DNA of 64,000 nt, taken from the NCBI RefSeq assembly GCF_019139535.1, contig NZ_CP077073.1, positions 939,001-1,003,000 on the forward strand, given 5' to 3'. This DNA comes from Pseudomonas muyukensis. GTDB lineage: Bacteria; Pseudomonadota; Gammaproteobacteria; Pseudomonadales; Pseudomonadaceae. This document shows positions 27,656 through 36,723 of this stretch, in pieces (the first letter of the stretch is position 1; the number at the start of each line of letters is the position of its first letter). The position numbers and the translations under genes are program-made. Below the pieces are notes generated by a model, which saw only the letters and a list, made by a program, of their open reading frames with translations, was not told the DNA's origin and ran no database searches.

Positions 27656-28648
27656 TCACCGCCCCTGCAGCAGCCACTGTGGAATCCGTCGTTCCAGGTA
27701 ATACCCCGGGTTACGCAGGCTGCCGTCCACGAAGCCAACGTGGCCACCCCGGCTGTGCAGTTCGAACTGCGTCCCTGTGGCCAGCTCATTGGCACTCGGC
27801 AGGCTGTGGCCGAACACGAATGGATCGTCGCTGGCGTGGATGATCAGCGTCGGCGTGCGGTTTTCGCCCAGGTAATAGCGGCTTGAGGCCCGCCGGTAGT
27901 AATCGTGGGCGTCGTTGAAACCATTGAGCGGCGCAGTGACTCGCCCGTCGAAATCCCAGAACGTGCGCAGGTTGCGCAGCGAGCCAAGGCGTTCGAGCGC
28001 GGCCAGCCCTTCGTGGTGGCCCTGGTCGCGAAAAAGCCGCTGCTTGTTGTGCACGTAGCCACGCATCTCGCGCATGAAATGCGCCTGGTAGACCTTCGAG
28101 AAACCCTGGCCGATGCGGTCGGCGCACTGGTCCAGGCGAAACGGCACCGACACTGCCACCGCCGCCTCCAGCAAGCTGGCCGAGCCACTTTCCCCCAGGT
28201 ACTTGAGCAGTACGTTGCCGCCCAGCGAGTAACCCACTGCATACAGCGGCGCCAGCGGTCGCTGGGCGCGCAGGTGCCGGAGGGTCTCGGCCAGGTCTTC
28301 GCTGGCGCCGGAGTGGTAGCTGCGTGGCAGCAGGTTGGGCTCGCCCGAGCACCCGCGCCAGTTCAGCGCGACGCTGGCCCAGCCGTGCGCCTGCAGCGCT
28401 TGCTGCAAGCCTTTGACGTAGGGCGAGTGGGATGAGCCGGTCAGGCCGTGCAGTACCAGCACCAGCGGTGCGTCAGGCCGGTGCGGGCCGTGCCAGTCGA
28501 GGTCGAGGAAGTCGCCGTCAGCCAGCCACAGGCGTTCGCGTTGGCGTGGCAGGTCGGGGAGTTTGCGCCACAGTGGCCCCCACAAGGTTTGCAGGTGGGG
28601 GTTGGACAGGCCGGTGGCCGGGCGGAAGGTGGCGCTGAGGCTGGACAT
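27656..28648 (-). CDS. yheT: YheT-family alpha/beta hydrolase
   Basis: 330-residue alpha/beta-fold hydrolase of the YheT/ABHD family. The start FRPATGLSNPHLQTLWGPL is conserved; the oxyanion segment LVLHGLTGSSHSPYV, nucleophile elbow GYSLGGN, acid in HASDDPFV and the histidine in SRGGHVGFVDG complete the triad. The physiological ester substrate is not known. In this strand direction it lies downstream of the first M16 peptidase pair (60-bp gap) and may be read with it. Confidence 0.88.
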   Translation of the reverse strand: MSSLSATFRPATGLSNPHLQTLWGPLWRKLPDLPRQRERLWLADGDFLDLDWHGPHRPDAPLVLVLHGLTGSSHSPYVKGLQQALQAHGWASVALNWRGCSGEPNLLPRSYHSGASEDLAETLRHLRAQRPLAPLYAVGYSLGGNVLLKYLGESGSASLLEAAVAVSVPFRLDQCADRIGQGFSKVYQAHFMREMRGYVHNKQRLFRDQGHHEGLAALERLGSLRNLRTFWDFDGRVTAPLNGFNDAHDYYRRASSRYYLGENRTPTLIIHASDDPFVFGHSLPSANELATGTQFELHSRGGHVGFVDGSLRNPGYYLERRIPQWLLQGR

Positions 28649-28707
28649 GCTGGGGGCTCGTGTTGTGCCCGCCTAGAGTGCCATGAAACAGCGCCACTGT
28701 ACCTGCG

Positions 28708-30087
28708 CTATTGGTCGGCTGTCGGCAAAGGCGGCAGGGGGGCCTGGTCCTGCGAGGGCCCGGTACTCACCGCGACGATGGCCTCGAGGTCAAGATGGCG
28801 CAATGCGTGGCGAACCTCTTGTGCCGTGAGGCGGGTGAGGTTGTCGACGTACGTGGACAGATGGTCATCCGCCAAGCCCTGGCGCCCCATCTGGGCCAGC
28901 AACTGGGCCAGCGACTGGTTGCGAGCGACCTCGCGCAATCGCTGGCCGGCCAGTTGCTGGCGGGCCAGAACCAGTTCCGACTGGGTTGGGCCGTCGACGA
29001 TGAATTGCCTGAGCACATCGGTCACCAGCGTTTGGGACGCGTCGTTGTAGCGCGCGTCGATCTCCCACTCGATGGCCAGTATTCCGCCGGCCTGCAAGGG
29101 AACCAAGGTGGACCGCACATCGTAGGTCAGCCCGCGCTGCTGACGCAGCACTTGCATCAACCGTGACTCGAGCCCGACGCCAAGCACCTGGTTGGCCAGC
29201 ACAAGGGCGGGATAGCCTGGCGCGTCCGGCAACAGCGGCAAGGGCAACGCCAGCAGCACGGTGTTACTGATGCCGGCTTGTTCCACGTGGATGATTTCCG
29301 CCTCTGGTGCCGGCAATGGCTCGGCATCGACTGCCGCCCAGCCTTGTGGCAGGGCCCGACAGATACGCTCGGCCAGGGCCTCGGCCTGGGGCCTGGACAG
29401 GTCGCCAACCAGCGAGATCTGCAGGTTGGTGGCGCTGTAGGCTCGTTTGTGGAAGGTCCTGACCGCGTCGCCTGTCACCGCCTCAAGCCCTGCTTGCGTG
29501 GCGCCCATGGCGTGGGCGTAGGGGTGGCCCTTGAACAGGTGCTGGAAGGTTTCGTGGCGAATACGCGGTCGCGGCGATGCATCTTGCCCAGCCTGCGCTG
29601 TCGAAACCTGGCGCCTGATACGCTCCACGGCCGCGTCGCTCAACGCCGGTTGCGCCACCATCGCGATCAGCAGGTCGACCGCTGGCGCCAGCACCTCGCG
29701 GTCGGCCAGGCTGCGCAGGCTCACGCTTGCATATTCGGCGCGCAGCCGCTTTTCGACGTTGACGCCAAGGCTATCGAGGCGCTCGTTGAACTGCTGGGCA
29801 TCCATTGCCTGGGTACCTTCGTCCAGGGTGTAGAGCGTCAGTGCGGCCAGCCCCGGGGTGTCGCCATCCTGTGTCCGACCTGCCTTGAAATCCAGCACCA
29901 GGTCGACCAGCGCAAGCTCATGGCTCGGCACGAACCTGACGGCTGTCCCTGTCTCGGTGTGCCAGTGCTGTACGTGCTTGCTGAGCTGTTCGGTCTGGTT
30001 CAGGTCAAGGCCGTGGGTCGAGCTGAACTGCTCGGGGATCAGGCCCGCGCCGGCCTGGGTCGGTTCGCTGCGAGTGGCGTCATGCAT
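28708..30087 (-). CDS. M16B peptidase-like protein lacking the zinc motif (pair 1, non-catalytic partner)
   Basis: 459-residue member of the M16 (pitrilysin/insulinase) family without an HxxEH motif. It keeps the C-terminal domain including RGLTYDVRSTL, the arginine-tyrosine pair that completes the active site of the catalytic partner in known M16B heterodimers. No signal peptide is visible at the N-terminus (MHDATRSEPTQAG), so the complex is probably cytosolic. Its ATG lies inside the end of the upstream catalytic gene (8-nt overlap ATGCATGA), implying coupled, stoichiometric synthesis. It differs in sequence from the second pair at 32082-34923. Confidence 0.85.
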   Translation of the reverse strand: MHDATRSEPTQAGAGLIPEQFSSTHGLDLNQTEQLSKHVQHWHTETGTAVRFVPSHELALVDLVLDFKAGRTQDGDTPGLAALTLYTLDEGTQAMDAQQFNERLDSLGVNVEKRLRAEYASVSLRSLADREVLAPAVDLLIAMVAQPALSDAAVERIRRQVSTAQAGQDASPRPRIRHETFQHLFKGHPYAHAMGATQAGLEAVTGDAVRTFHKRAYSATNLQISLVGDLSRPQAEALAERICRALPQGWAAVDAEPLPAPEAEIIHVEQAGISNTVLLALPLPLLPDAPGYPALVLANQVLGVGLESRLMQVLRQQRGLTYDVRSTLVPLQAGGILAIEWEIDARYNDASQTLVTDVLRQFIVDGPTQSELVLARQQLAGQRLREVARNQSLAQLLAQMGRQGLADDHLSTYVDNLTRLTAQEVRHALRHLDLEAIVAVSTGPSQDQAPLPPLPTADQ

Positions 30088-31381
30088 GGGCGTGCTCCTT
30101 GCGTTGCAGGTAAGTGATGGTCATGCGCTCGGGGGTTAGCCAGGTTTTCGCAGCCGCTTGCAACTGCTCGGCGCTGATGTGTTCGACCAAGTGTTTTTCC
30201 TGGCCCAGCCGTTGTGGGTCAAACCCGCTGGCGGCGGCTTCGCCAATGACCTGTGCCTGTTTCTCGATGTCGTCGCCGGTGAAGGCCTGCTGGGCGAGCA
30301 GGCGAATCCGTGCGCGCTTGAGTTCCTGCGCTGTGGGAGGGCTTTCCTGCAACAGGGCGATCTGCTCCAGTACCCGCTGGCCGGCGGCATGCACGCTGGT
30401 TCCAGGCGAGGTATAGGCAGTCAGGGTCCATAGACCGTCACCGCGACTCAGATGGTCGTACTGCGCACGCACGCCCAGCAATTGCTCTTGCTCGGTGACC
30501 AGTCGGCGGATCAGGCGCGAACTGTTGCCTTCGGCCAGCAAATGGCAGATCAGCCGCAGTGCGTGGGCCTGCTCAGGGACTGTGGCGGTCGTCAGGCTGG
30601 CGGTGTTGAAGCTGATCAACAGGCCATTGCGCAGGCCCGGTTGGGTCAGCGTCTGCTCGCGGGGGGAGAGTACGGCGGGTGTTCCAGGGCGAACCACGGG
30701 CGGCATCGGCTGCGCCGGGATGGCATTGAAATGGCGCAACACCATGCTTTTCAATCGCGCCAAGGTGGTGTCGCCGACCACCACCAGGGTTGCGTTGTTC
30801 GGCCGGTACCATTGGCGATGCCAGGCGCGGATGGCGTGCGTGGTCATTTGCGCAAGGTCTTCGCGGTGGCCGATCACAGGGGTCGCATAGGGGCTGGTGC
30901 CATGGGCCAGGGTCAGATGACGTTCGTACGCCAAGCCCAAAGGCGAGTTGTCGACCTGGGAGCGCCGTTCGGCCATGACCACGGCCAGCTCACGGGTAAA
31001 GGGCTCTTCGCCCAGTGTCGCGCTGGCCATGGCGTCGGCCATGGCTTCCAGGGCAACCTCCAGGCGTGAGGCGGGCAGGGTCGCGGGGAAGTAGGTGGCG
31101 TCGTGGCTGGTATAGGCGCCGGATGTACCACCCAGGCGGCTGATCAGGCGCGAATACTGGCCGGGGGCGAGTTTGCTGCTGCCTTCGAACATCATGTGTT
31201 CCAGCAGGTGAGAGAGCCCGGACTGGCCGTTGGGTTCATGGCTGGCGCCCACGTGATACCACAATTGGGCGCAGGCCAGCGGGGCGCGATGGTCCTCGCG
31301 CAGGTACACCGTAAGGCCGTTGTCGAGGGTGAAGTGCTGCAGCGCTGACGTGGCAGCCGCTGGCGGAGAAAGGGCGGGCAT
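30080..31381 (-). CDS. M16B zinc metallopeptidase, catalytic subunit (pair 1, no export signal)
   Basis: 433-residue peptidase with the inverted zinc motif HLLEH (GLSHLLEHMMFEGS, about residue 60) and the downstream glutamate region (ELAVVMAERRSQVDN). The N-terminal MPALSPPAAATSALQHF is not a signal peptide, suggesting cytoplasmic action on a peptide or small protein; the substrate is unknown. It is transcribed first and overlaps its non-catalytic partner by 8 nt. It lies 98 bp after rsmD on the same strand. No precursor-peptide gene was found between the neighbours. Confidence 0.88.
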   Translation of the reverse strand: MPALSPPAAATSALQHFTLDNGLTVYLREDHRAPLACAQLWYHVGASHEPNGQSGLSHLLEHMMFEGSSKLAPGQYSRLISRLGGTSGAYTSHDATYFPATLPASRLEVALEAMADAMASATLGEEPFTRELAVVMAERRSQVDNSPLGLAYERHLTLAHGTSPYATPVIGHREDLAQMTTHAIRAWHRQWYRPNNATLVVVGDTTLARLKSMVLRHFNAIPAQPMPPVVRPGTPAVLSPREQTLTQPGLRNGLLISFNTASLTTATVPEQAHALRLICHLLAEGNSSRLIRRLVTEQEQLLGVRAQYDHLSRGDGLWTLTAYTSPGTSVHAAGQRVLEQIALLQESPPTAQELKRARIRLLAQQAFTGDDIEKQAQVIGEAAASGFDPQRLGQEKHLVEHISAEQLQAAAKTWLTPERMTITYLQRKEHAHA

Positions 31382-31479
31382 GGCGTGAGTTGCTCCGTTG
31401 AGGCGATATGCCGGAGCAGTGTCATGCTGCTGAGCTGCCCGCCTGCGTTACATATGTCTGCAGGCGGGGAGTTTGTGCC

Positions 31480-32082
31480 TTAGCCGCGTTGCCACAGGGC
31501 GTAATGCACCTGCCCGGTCTTTTTCTCGCGGTGCAGGCGCCAGTTGCCCGGCATCGGCAGCGAGGAAGGGGACGCCTCGCTTTCGGTGTAGATCCACGCC
31601 TGCTCGCGCAGCCACTGGCCTTGTTCCAGCAGGTTGCAGGTGTTGGCCAGCAGGTCCTGGTGGAACGGCGGGTCGAGGAACACCACGTCGAACTGCTGCT
31701 TGGTCAGGCCTTGCAGGTAACGCAGGGCGTCGCTGTGCAGGATCTGCCCGCGCGGGCAGCGCAGCAGCTCCAGGTTGTGCTTGAGGTTGGCGATGGCCGC
31801 TGGGTTGCTGTCCAGCGCCACGGCGTCTTGCGCGCCGCGCGACAACGCCTCGAGCACCAGTGCGCCGCTGCCGGTGAAGGCATCGAGCACCCGGGCGCCC
31901 TCGATGTAGGGCGCCAGCCAGTTGAACAGGGTCTCGCGCACGCGGTCGGGGGTCGGGCGCAGGCCTTCGCCTTCCGGCACGGCCAGGCGGCGGCTGCGCC
32001 ACTCGCCGGCGATGATGCGCAGCTGGCCGGGGCCCTTGCTGGCGCCCGGGGCCGGGCGCGCGGTGGGGGTGGATCTTGGCAT
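31480..32082 (-). CDS. rsmD: 16S rRNA (guanine966-N2)-methyltransferase
   Basis: 200-residue SAM-dependent methyltransferase. RIIAGEWRSRRL at the N-terminus, RPTPDRVRETLFNWL, the SAM motif VLDAFTGSGALVLEALSRGA and the catalytic FLDPPF (NPPY-like) are all diagnostic of RsmD. Its ATG overlaps the stop of the preceding M16 gene by one base (TAATG), so rsmD belongs to the operon of the second M16 pair. Confidence 0.95.
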   Translation of the reverse strand: MPRSTPTARPAPGASKGPGQLRIIAGEWRSRRLAVPEGEGLRPTPDRVRETLFNWLAPYIEGARVLDAFTGSGALVLEALSRGAQDAVALDSNPAAIANLKHNLELLRCPRGQILHSDALRYLQGLTKQQFDVVFLDPPFHQDLLANTCNLLEQGQWLREQAWIYTESEASPSSLPMPGNWRLHREKKTGQVHYALWQRG

Positions 32083-33575
32083 TAGTGCTCCGGTACGCCG
32101 AGCGGCTGCTCGGCGGGTTTGTCAGTGGGGGCCGGCAGCGGCTGTTGCGCCACCTTCGGGCCGACGGTGACGATCACCAGCTGGTCCGCCGCGAGGTGCT
32201 TGTTCATCGCGGCCTTGACCTGCTCGACGGTCAGCGCCTGGGACTGTTGCATGAAATCTTCCAGCCAGCTCAGCGGCAAGTTGTAGAAACCGATCGCGCC
32301 CAGTTGGCCGACGATGCTGGCGTTGCTGGCATTGGACAGCGGGAAGCTGCCGGCCAGTTCGCGCTTGGCGTCGTCCAGTTCCTGTTGCGTGGGGCCGTTC
32401 TTCAGGTACTCGGCGAGGATGTCCTGGACCAGCTTGAGCGTGCCTTCGCTGAGCTCGGCGCGGGTCTGCAGGTTGATCATGAACGGGCCGCGCACCTGCA
32501 TCGGGCTGAATACCGAGTATACGCCGTAGGTCAGGCCGCGCTTCTCGCGCACTTCGCTCATCAGCCGGGTGCCGAAGGCGCCGCCGCCGAGGATCTGGTT
32601 GCCCAGCGACAGGGCGGCCCAGTCCGGGTCGTTACGGTCGATGCCCAGCTCGGCCAGCATCAGGTGGGTCTGCTTGGACGGGAAGTCGATGTGGGTCACC
32701 CCCGGCTTGGGCTCGACCGGCTGCTCGGGCTTGGCCAGGGCCTGGCCCTTGGGCAGGCCGGCGGAAACCTGGGCGGCGATGGCCTCGGCCTCGGTGCGGC
32801 TCAGATCGCCGACCAGGGCGATCACCGCGTTGCCAGCGGTGTAGGCCTTGGCGTGGAAGGCGCGCAGTTGCTCCAGGGTGATGCCGGGGATGGTCTGCGC
32901 GGTGCCGTCGCTGGGGTGGGCGTAGGGGTGGCTGGCATAGAGGTTGGCGAACAGCGTCTTGCCGGCGATCTTGCCCGGGTTCTGCTTCTCGTACTCGAAG
33001 CCGGCGAGCATCTGGTTCTTGATGCGCTTGAGGGCGTCCTCGGGGAAGCTCGGCTTGCCGACCACCTCGGTGAACAACCTGAGCGCCGGCTCGCGCTTGT
33101 CGGCAACGCTGAGGCTGCGCAGCGAGGCCACGGCCATGTCGCGGTAGGAGCCGTTGCCGAAGTCGGCGCCCAGGCCTTCGAAGCCCTCGGCGATGGCGGT
33201 CACGTCCTTGCCGGTCACGCCCTCGTTGAGCATGGCGTTGGTCAGGGCGGCCAGGCCCGGGACGCTGCCGTCCTGGCTGCTGCCGGCGGCGAAGGTCAGG
33301 CGCAGGTCGAACATCGGCAGCTCGCGGGCTTCGACGAACAGGACGCGGGCGCCTTCGGCGGTGGTCCAGTGCTGGATGTCCAGCTGACGGCGGCTAGGCG
33401 CCTTGCCGTCGAGCTCGGCCAGCGACTGCAAGGTATTGGCCGGGCGGGCGGCGGTGTCCGGCTTGGCGGCGTTGTCGGATTGGGCCGGGCGGGCCAGCAG
33501 TACGGCAACGGCCACCACCAGCACGATGATCGCCAGGCCGAACAGGGTGTAGCGCGGTGCGCTGCGATCACTCAT
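32082..33575 (-). CDS. M16B peptidase-like protein lacking the zinc motif (pair 2, membrane-anchored partner)
   Basis: 497-residue M16 family member with no HxxEH. An N-terminal hydrophobic anchor (~residues 10-28, YTLFGLAIIVLVVAVAVLLA) places the body in the periplasm. The RGLTYGVYS motif supplies the R/Y pair expected in the non-catalytic subunit. I chose ATG 33575 (MSDRSAPRY), which overlaps the catalytic gene by 8 nt (ATGAGTGA). A Pro/Glu tail (TDKPAEQPLGVPEH) ends the protein. It matches the M16 gene beside rsmD and ftsY in other pseudomonads. Confidence 0.88.
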   Translation of the reverse strand: MSDRSAPRYTLFGLAIIVLVVAVAVLLARPAQSDNAAKPDTAARPANTLQSLAELDGKAPSRRQLDIQHWTTAEGARVLFVEARELPMFDLRLTFAAGSSQDGSVPGLAALTNAMLNEGVTGKDVTAIAEGFEGLGADFGNGSYRDMAVASLRSLSVADKREPALRLFTEVVGKPSFPEDALKRIKNQMLAGFEYEKQNPGKIAGKTLFANLYASHPYAHPSDGTAQTIPGITLEQLRAFHAKAYTAGNAVIALVGDLSRTEAEAIAAQVSAGLPKGQALAKPEQPVEPKPGVTHIDFPSKQTHLMLAELGIDRNDPDWAALSLGNQILGGGAFGTRLMSEVREKRGLTYGVYSVFSPMQVRGPFMINLQTRAELSEGTLKLVQDILAEYLKNGPTQQELDDAKRELAGSFPLSNASNASIVGQLGAIGFYNLPLSWLEDFMQQSQALTVEQVKAAMNKHLAADQLVIVTVGPKVAQQPLPAPTDKPAEQPLGVPEH

Positions 33576-34923
33576 GAGCGGACTCCTCGGGCAGTACATG
33601 GGCAACGCTCAGGCGTTCGCGGGTGAAGTAGGTGCGGGCGGCGGCCTGGATGTCCTGCGGGGTGACGCGCTTGAGGTCGTCGAGCTCGCTGTCGATCAGT
33701 TTCCAGGACAGGCCGACGGTTTCCAGCTGGCCGATGGTGGTGGCCTGGCTGCTGATGGAGTCGCGGTCATAGACCAGGCCGGCGATCACCTGGGCGCGTA
33801 CGCGCTCGAGTTCTTCGGCACTGGGCGGGGTGGTCTTGAGTTCGTCGAGCAGTTGCCAGACGCCTTTCTCGACCTCGGCCAGGGTCTTGTGCTTTTGCAC
33901 ATTGGGCGTGGCCGAGATCAGGAACAGGCTGTCGCCGCGGGTGAAGGCGTCGTAGCTGGACGAGGCGCCGGCCACCAGCTCCTGGCCGCGCTCCAGGCGG
34001 GCCGGCATGCGGGCGCTGTAGCCGCCGTCGAGCAAGGCCGAGATCAGCCGCAGGGCGTTGACGCTGCGCGGGTCCTTGGCGGTGGCCAGGGCCGGGACGT
34101 TGAAACCGTAGATCAGGCTGGGCAGTTGCGTGCGCAGGTGCAGGGTCAACTGGCGCTGGCCGGGCTCGGCCAGCTCCAGCGGCAGTTTGCTCGGCGGCAC
34201 GGCACGCTTGGGGATGGGGCCGAAGTACTTCTGCGCCAGGGCTTTGACTTCGTCGGGCTTGACGTCGCCGACCACCACCAGGGTGGCGTTGTTCGGCGCG
34301 TACCAGGATTCGTACCAGTGCCGCAGCTCCTCGACCTTCATGCGCTCGAGGTCGGCCATCCAGCCGATGGTCGGGGTGTGGTAGCCGCTGGCCGGGTAGG
34401 CCATGGCGCGGAACAGCTCGAAGGCCTTGGCGCTGGGCTGGTCGTCGGTACGCAGGCGACGCTCTTCCTTGATCACCTCGATTTCCCGGCTGAACTCATC
34501 GGCCGGCAGGCGCAGGCTGGCCAGGCGATCGGCCTCGAGCTCGAAGGCCACCGGCAGGCGGTCGCGGGCCAGCACCTGGTAATAGGCGGTGTAGTCGTCG
34601 CTGGTGAAGGCGTTTTCCTCGGCGCCGAGGTCGCGCAGGATGCGCGAGGCCTCGCCGGGGCCAACCTTGGCGCTGCCCTTGAACATCATGTGCTCGAGGG
34701 CGTGGGACAGGCCGGTCTGGCCCGGTGTCTCGTAGCTGGAGCCGACCTTGTACCAGATCTGCGAAACCACCACCGGGGCGCGGTGATCCTCGCGCACGAC
34801 CACCTTCAGGCCGTTGTCGAGGATGAATTCGTGGGTGGGTTGCACATCGGCGGCCAAGGCCGCGAGCGGCAGGCACAACGTGCCGAGCAACAGGCCTGCG
34901 GCGCGGCGGGCTAGAGCATTCAT
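33568..34923 (-). CDS. M16B zinc metallopeptidase, exported catalytic subunit (pair 2)
   Basis: 451-residue secreted peptidase. A signal peptide occupies ~1-25 (MNALARRAAGLLLGTLCLP... ALA). The zinc motif is HALEH in GLSHALEHMMFKGS (about residue 73), with the downstream glutamate in EIEVIKEERRLRTDD. ATG 34923 is chosen for the signal peptide; the frame stays open far upstream across ftsY only by composition. It acts in the periplasm with the anchored partner encoded next. It is divergent from ftsY, with a 234-bp promoter-bearing gap between. Confidence 0.9.
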   Translation of the reverse strand: MNALARRAAGLLLGTLCLPLAALAADVQPTHEFILDNGLKVVVREDHRAPVVVSQIWYKVGSSYETPGQTGLSHALEHMMFKGSAKVGPGEASRILRDLGAEENAFTSDDYTAYYQVLARDRLPVAFELEADRLASLRLPADEFSREIEVIKEERRLRTDDQPSAKAFELFRAMAYPASGYHTPTIGWMADLERMKVEELRHWYESWYAPNNATLVVVGDVKPDEVKALAQKYFGPIPKRAVPPSKLPLELAEPGQRQLTLHLRTQLPSLIYGFNVPALATAKDPRSVNALRLISALLDGGYSARMPARLERGQELVAGASSSYDAFTRGDSLFLISATPNVQKHKTLAEVEKGVWQLLDELKTTPPSAEELERVRAQVIAGLVYDRDSISSQATTIGQLETVGLSWKLIDSELDDLKRVTPQDIQAAARTYFTRERLSVAHVLPEESAHE

Positions 34924-35157
34924 ACGGTGTTTAACCTGTTCGGCGGCCCGCTTGGGTTTAGCGTCGGCGGGCCAGGAGGTGCTAGGATACTGATCCGGTT
35001 GCCTGGCGACCATGCCTGTCGCCGTTCTGGCCCGCAGGCCCTTACGACAAAACGTTGCGCATGAACCAGATGGCTCCACGGTAGTCTGTTCTGCGTGACT
35101 CGAGAATTCCCGATGCGCCGCTGCTGGCCCATCGCTACCCTGAGATAGCCGTCTTCC

Positions 35158-36723
35158 ATGTTTGGTTCCAACGACGACAAAAAAGCGCCGGCCGAGGCTG
35201 GCGAGAAGAAAGGCCTGTTCAGCTGGTTTCGCAAGAAGCCGCAGCCCACTGTCGCCGAACAGCCGCAAGCCCCTGAACCGCAGGCCGTAGAGCCGACGGC
35301 GCCGGTCGAGCCGGTTGCCGCGGCCGAACCGCCTGCCCCGCTCGAGCCGGTTGCGCCAGTGGCCCCGGTGGTCGAGGCGCCCGCGCCCGAGGCGGTGGCG
35401 TCCGTGCCTTCGCTGGCCCAGGCGGCAGATCCTGTCGTGCAGGTGCAAGCCGTCGAGCCGCAGGCCCAAGAGCCCGTCCAGCCCGCTCTGGTCGAGCCTG
35501 AGCCGACTCCGCCAGCCCCAGCCCCAGCCCCGGAGCAGGCGCCTGCCGCGCCGGTCAGCAACCTGGTTCTGCCGGTTGCCGAAGAGCCGGTGGCGCTGGT
35601 CCCTGATCTTGAGCCCAAGGCGCCGCCGGCCATTGCGCAACGTCCGACAGTCGAGCCGGAGGTAGTCGAGGCCGCCGTGCTGGCGCCAGTGGTAGTCGAA
35701 CCCGTCATGGCCGCCGTTTCAGCGGAACCAGCACCGGAACCGGAACCAGCACCGGAGCCAGAGCCGACCCCCGTCGCCACCGAACAGGCCAAGCCTGGCT
35801 TCTTCGCCCGCCTCAAGCAGGGCCTGTCGAAGACCAGCGCCAGCATCGGCGAAGGCATGGCCAGCCTGTTCCTGGGCAAGAAAGTCATCGACGACGACCT
35901 GCTCGACGAGATCGAGACCCGCCTGCTCACCGCCGACGTTGGCGTCGAGGCCACCTCGACCATCGTCCAGAACCTCACGCAGAAGGTCGCCCGCAAACAG
36001 TTGGCCGACGCCGACGCGCTGTACAAGTCGCTGCAGGACGAACTGGCCGCGCTGCTGCGCCCGGTCGAGCAGCCGCTGAAGATCGAGGCGCAGAACAAGC
36101 CCTACGTGATCCTCGTGGTCGGCGTGAACGGTGCCGGCAAGACCACCACCATCGGCAAGCTGGCCAAAAAGCTGCAGCTCGAAGGCAAGAAGGTCATGCT
36201 CGCCGCCGGTGACACCTTCCGCGCTGCCGCGGTGGAGCAGTTGCAGGTGTGGGGCGAGCGCAACCAGATCCCGGTGATCGCCCAGCACACCGGTGCCGAC
36301 TCGGCCTCGGTGATCTTCGACGCCGTGCAGGCCGCCAAGGCCCGTAACGTCGATGTGCTGATCGCCGACACCGCCGGGCGCCTGCACACCAAGGACAACC
36401 TGATGGAAGAACTGAAGAAGGTTCGGCGGGTCATGGGCAAGCTGGACGCCGAGGCGCCGCACGAGGTGCTGCTGGTGCTCGACGCCGGTACCGGGCAGAA
36501 CGCCATCAGCCAGGCCAAGTACTTCAACCAGAGCGTCGAGCTGACCGGCCTGGCCCTGACCAAGCTGGACGGCACGGCCAAGGGCGGGGTGATCTTCGCC
36601 CTGGCCAAGCAGTTCAATATCCCGATCCGCTTCATCGGTGTGGGCGAAGGCATCGACGACCTGCGCACCTTCGAGGCCGAACCTTTCGTCAAGGCGCTGT
36701 TCGCCGAGCGGGAACCTTCATGA
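35158..36723 (+). CDS. ftsY: Signal recognition particle receptor FtsY
   Basis: 521-residue SRP receptor GTPase that docks ribosome-SRP complexes at the inner membrane. The first ~20 residues (FGSNDDKKAPAEAG, then KKGLFSWFRKK) are a basic/amphipathic membrane-targeting segment. Residues ~30-205 form an acidic low-complexity region very rich in Ala, Pro, Glu and Val. The N domain follows, then the G domain with GVNGAGKTTT, DTAGRLHTKDN and TKLDGTAKGG. The ftsE start overlaps the stop by 4 nt. The low-complexity A region evolves rapidly and accounts for the larger-than-minimal length. Confidence 0.96.
   Translation: MFGSNDDKKAPAEAGEKKGLFSWFRKKPQPTVAEQPQAPEPQAVEPTAPVEPVAAAEPPAPLEPVAPVAPVVEAPAPEAVASVPSLAQAADPVVQVQAVEPQAQEPVQPALVEPEPTPPAPAPAPEQAPAAPVSNLVLPVAEEPVALVPDLEPKAPPAIAQRPTVEPEVVEAAVLAPVVVEPVMAAVSAEPAPEPEPAPEPEPTPVATEQAKPGFFARLKQGLSKTSASIGEGMASLFLGKKVIDDDLLDEIETRLLTADVGVEATSTIVQNLTQKVARKQLADADALYKSLQDELAALLRPVEQPLKIEAQNKPYVILVVGVNGAGKTTTIGKLAKKLQLEGKKVMLAAGDTFRAAAVEQLQVWGERNQIPVIAQHTGADSASVIFDAVQAAKARNVDVLIADTAGRLHTKDNLMEELKKVRRVMGKLDAEAPHEVLLVLDAGTGQNAISQAKYFNQSVELTGLALTKLDGTAKGGVIFALAKQFNIPIRFIGVGEGIDDLRTFEAEPFVKALFAEREPS

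Noticed and set aside
28649..31479. RiPP precursor peptide beside the cytosolic M16 pair
   Set aside because: Gaps of 60 and 98 bp contain no short ORF with a credible start signal; remaining short frames are shadows.
32076..33626. 516-codon + strand frame opposite the exported M16 partner
   Set aside because: Glycine/valine/histidine-rich shadow with no motif; the minus-strand M16 protein is conserved.
34924..36098. Minus-strand frames across ftsY (including extension of the M16 gene to 35640)
   Set aside because: Serine/threonine/glycine repeats mirror the FtsY acidic repeats; the M16 signal peptide starts at 34923.
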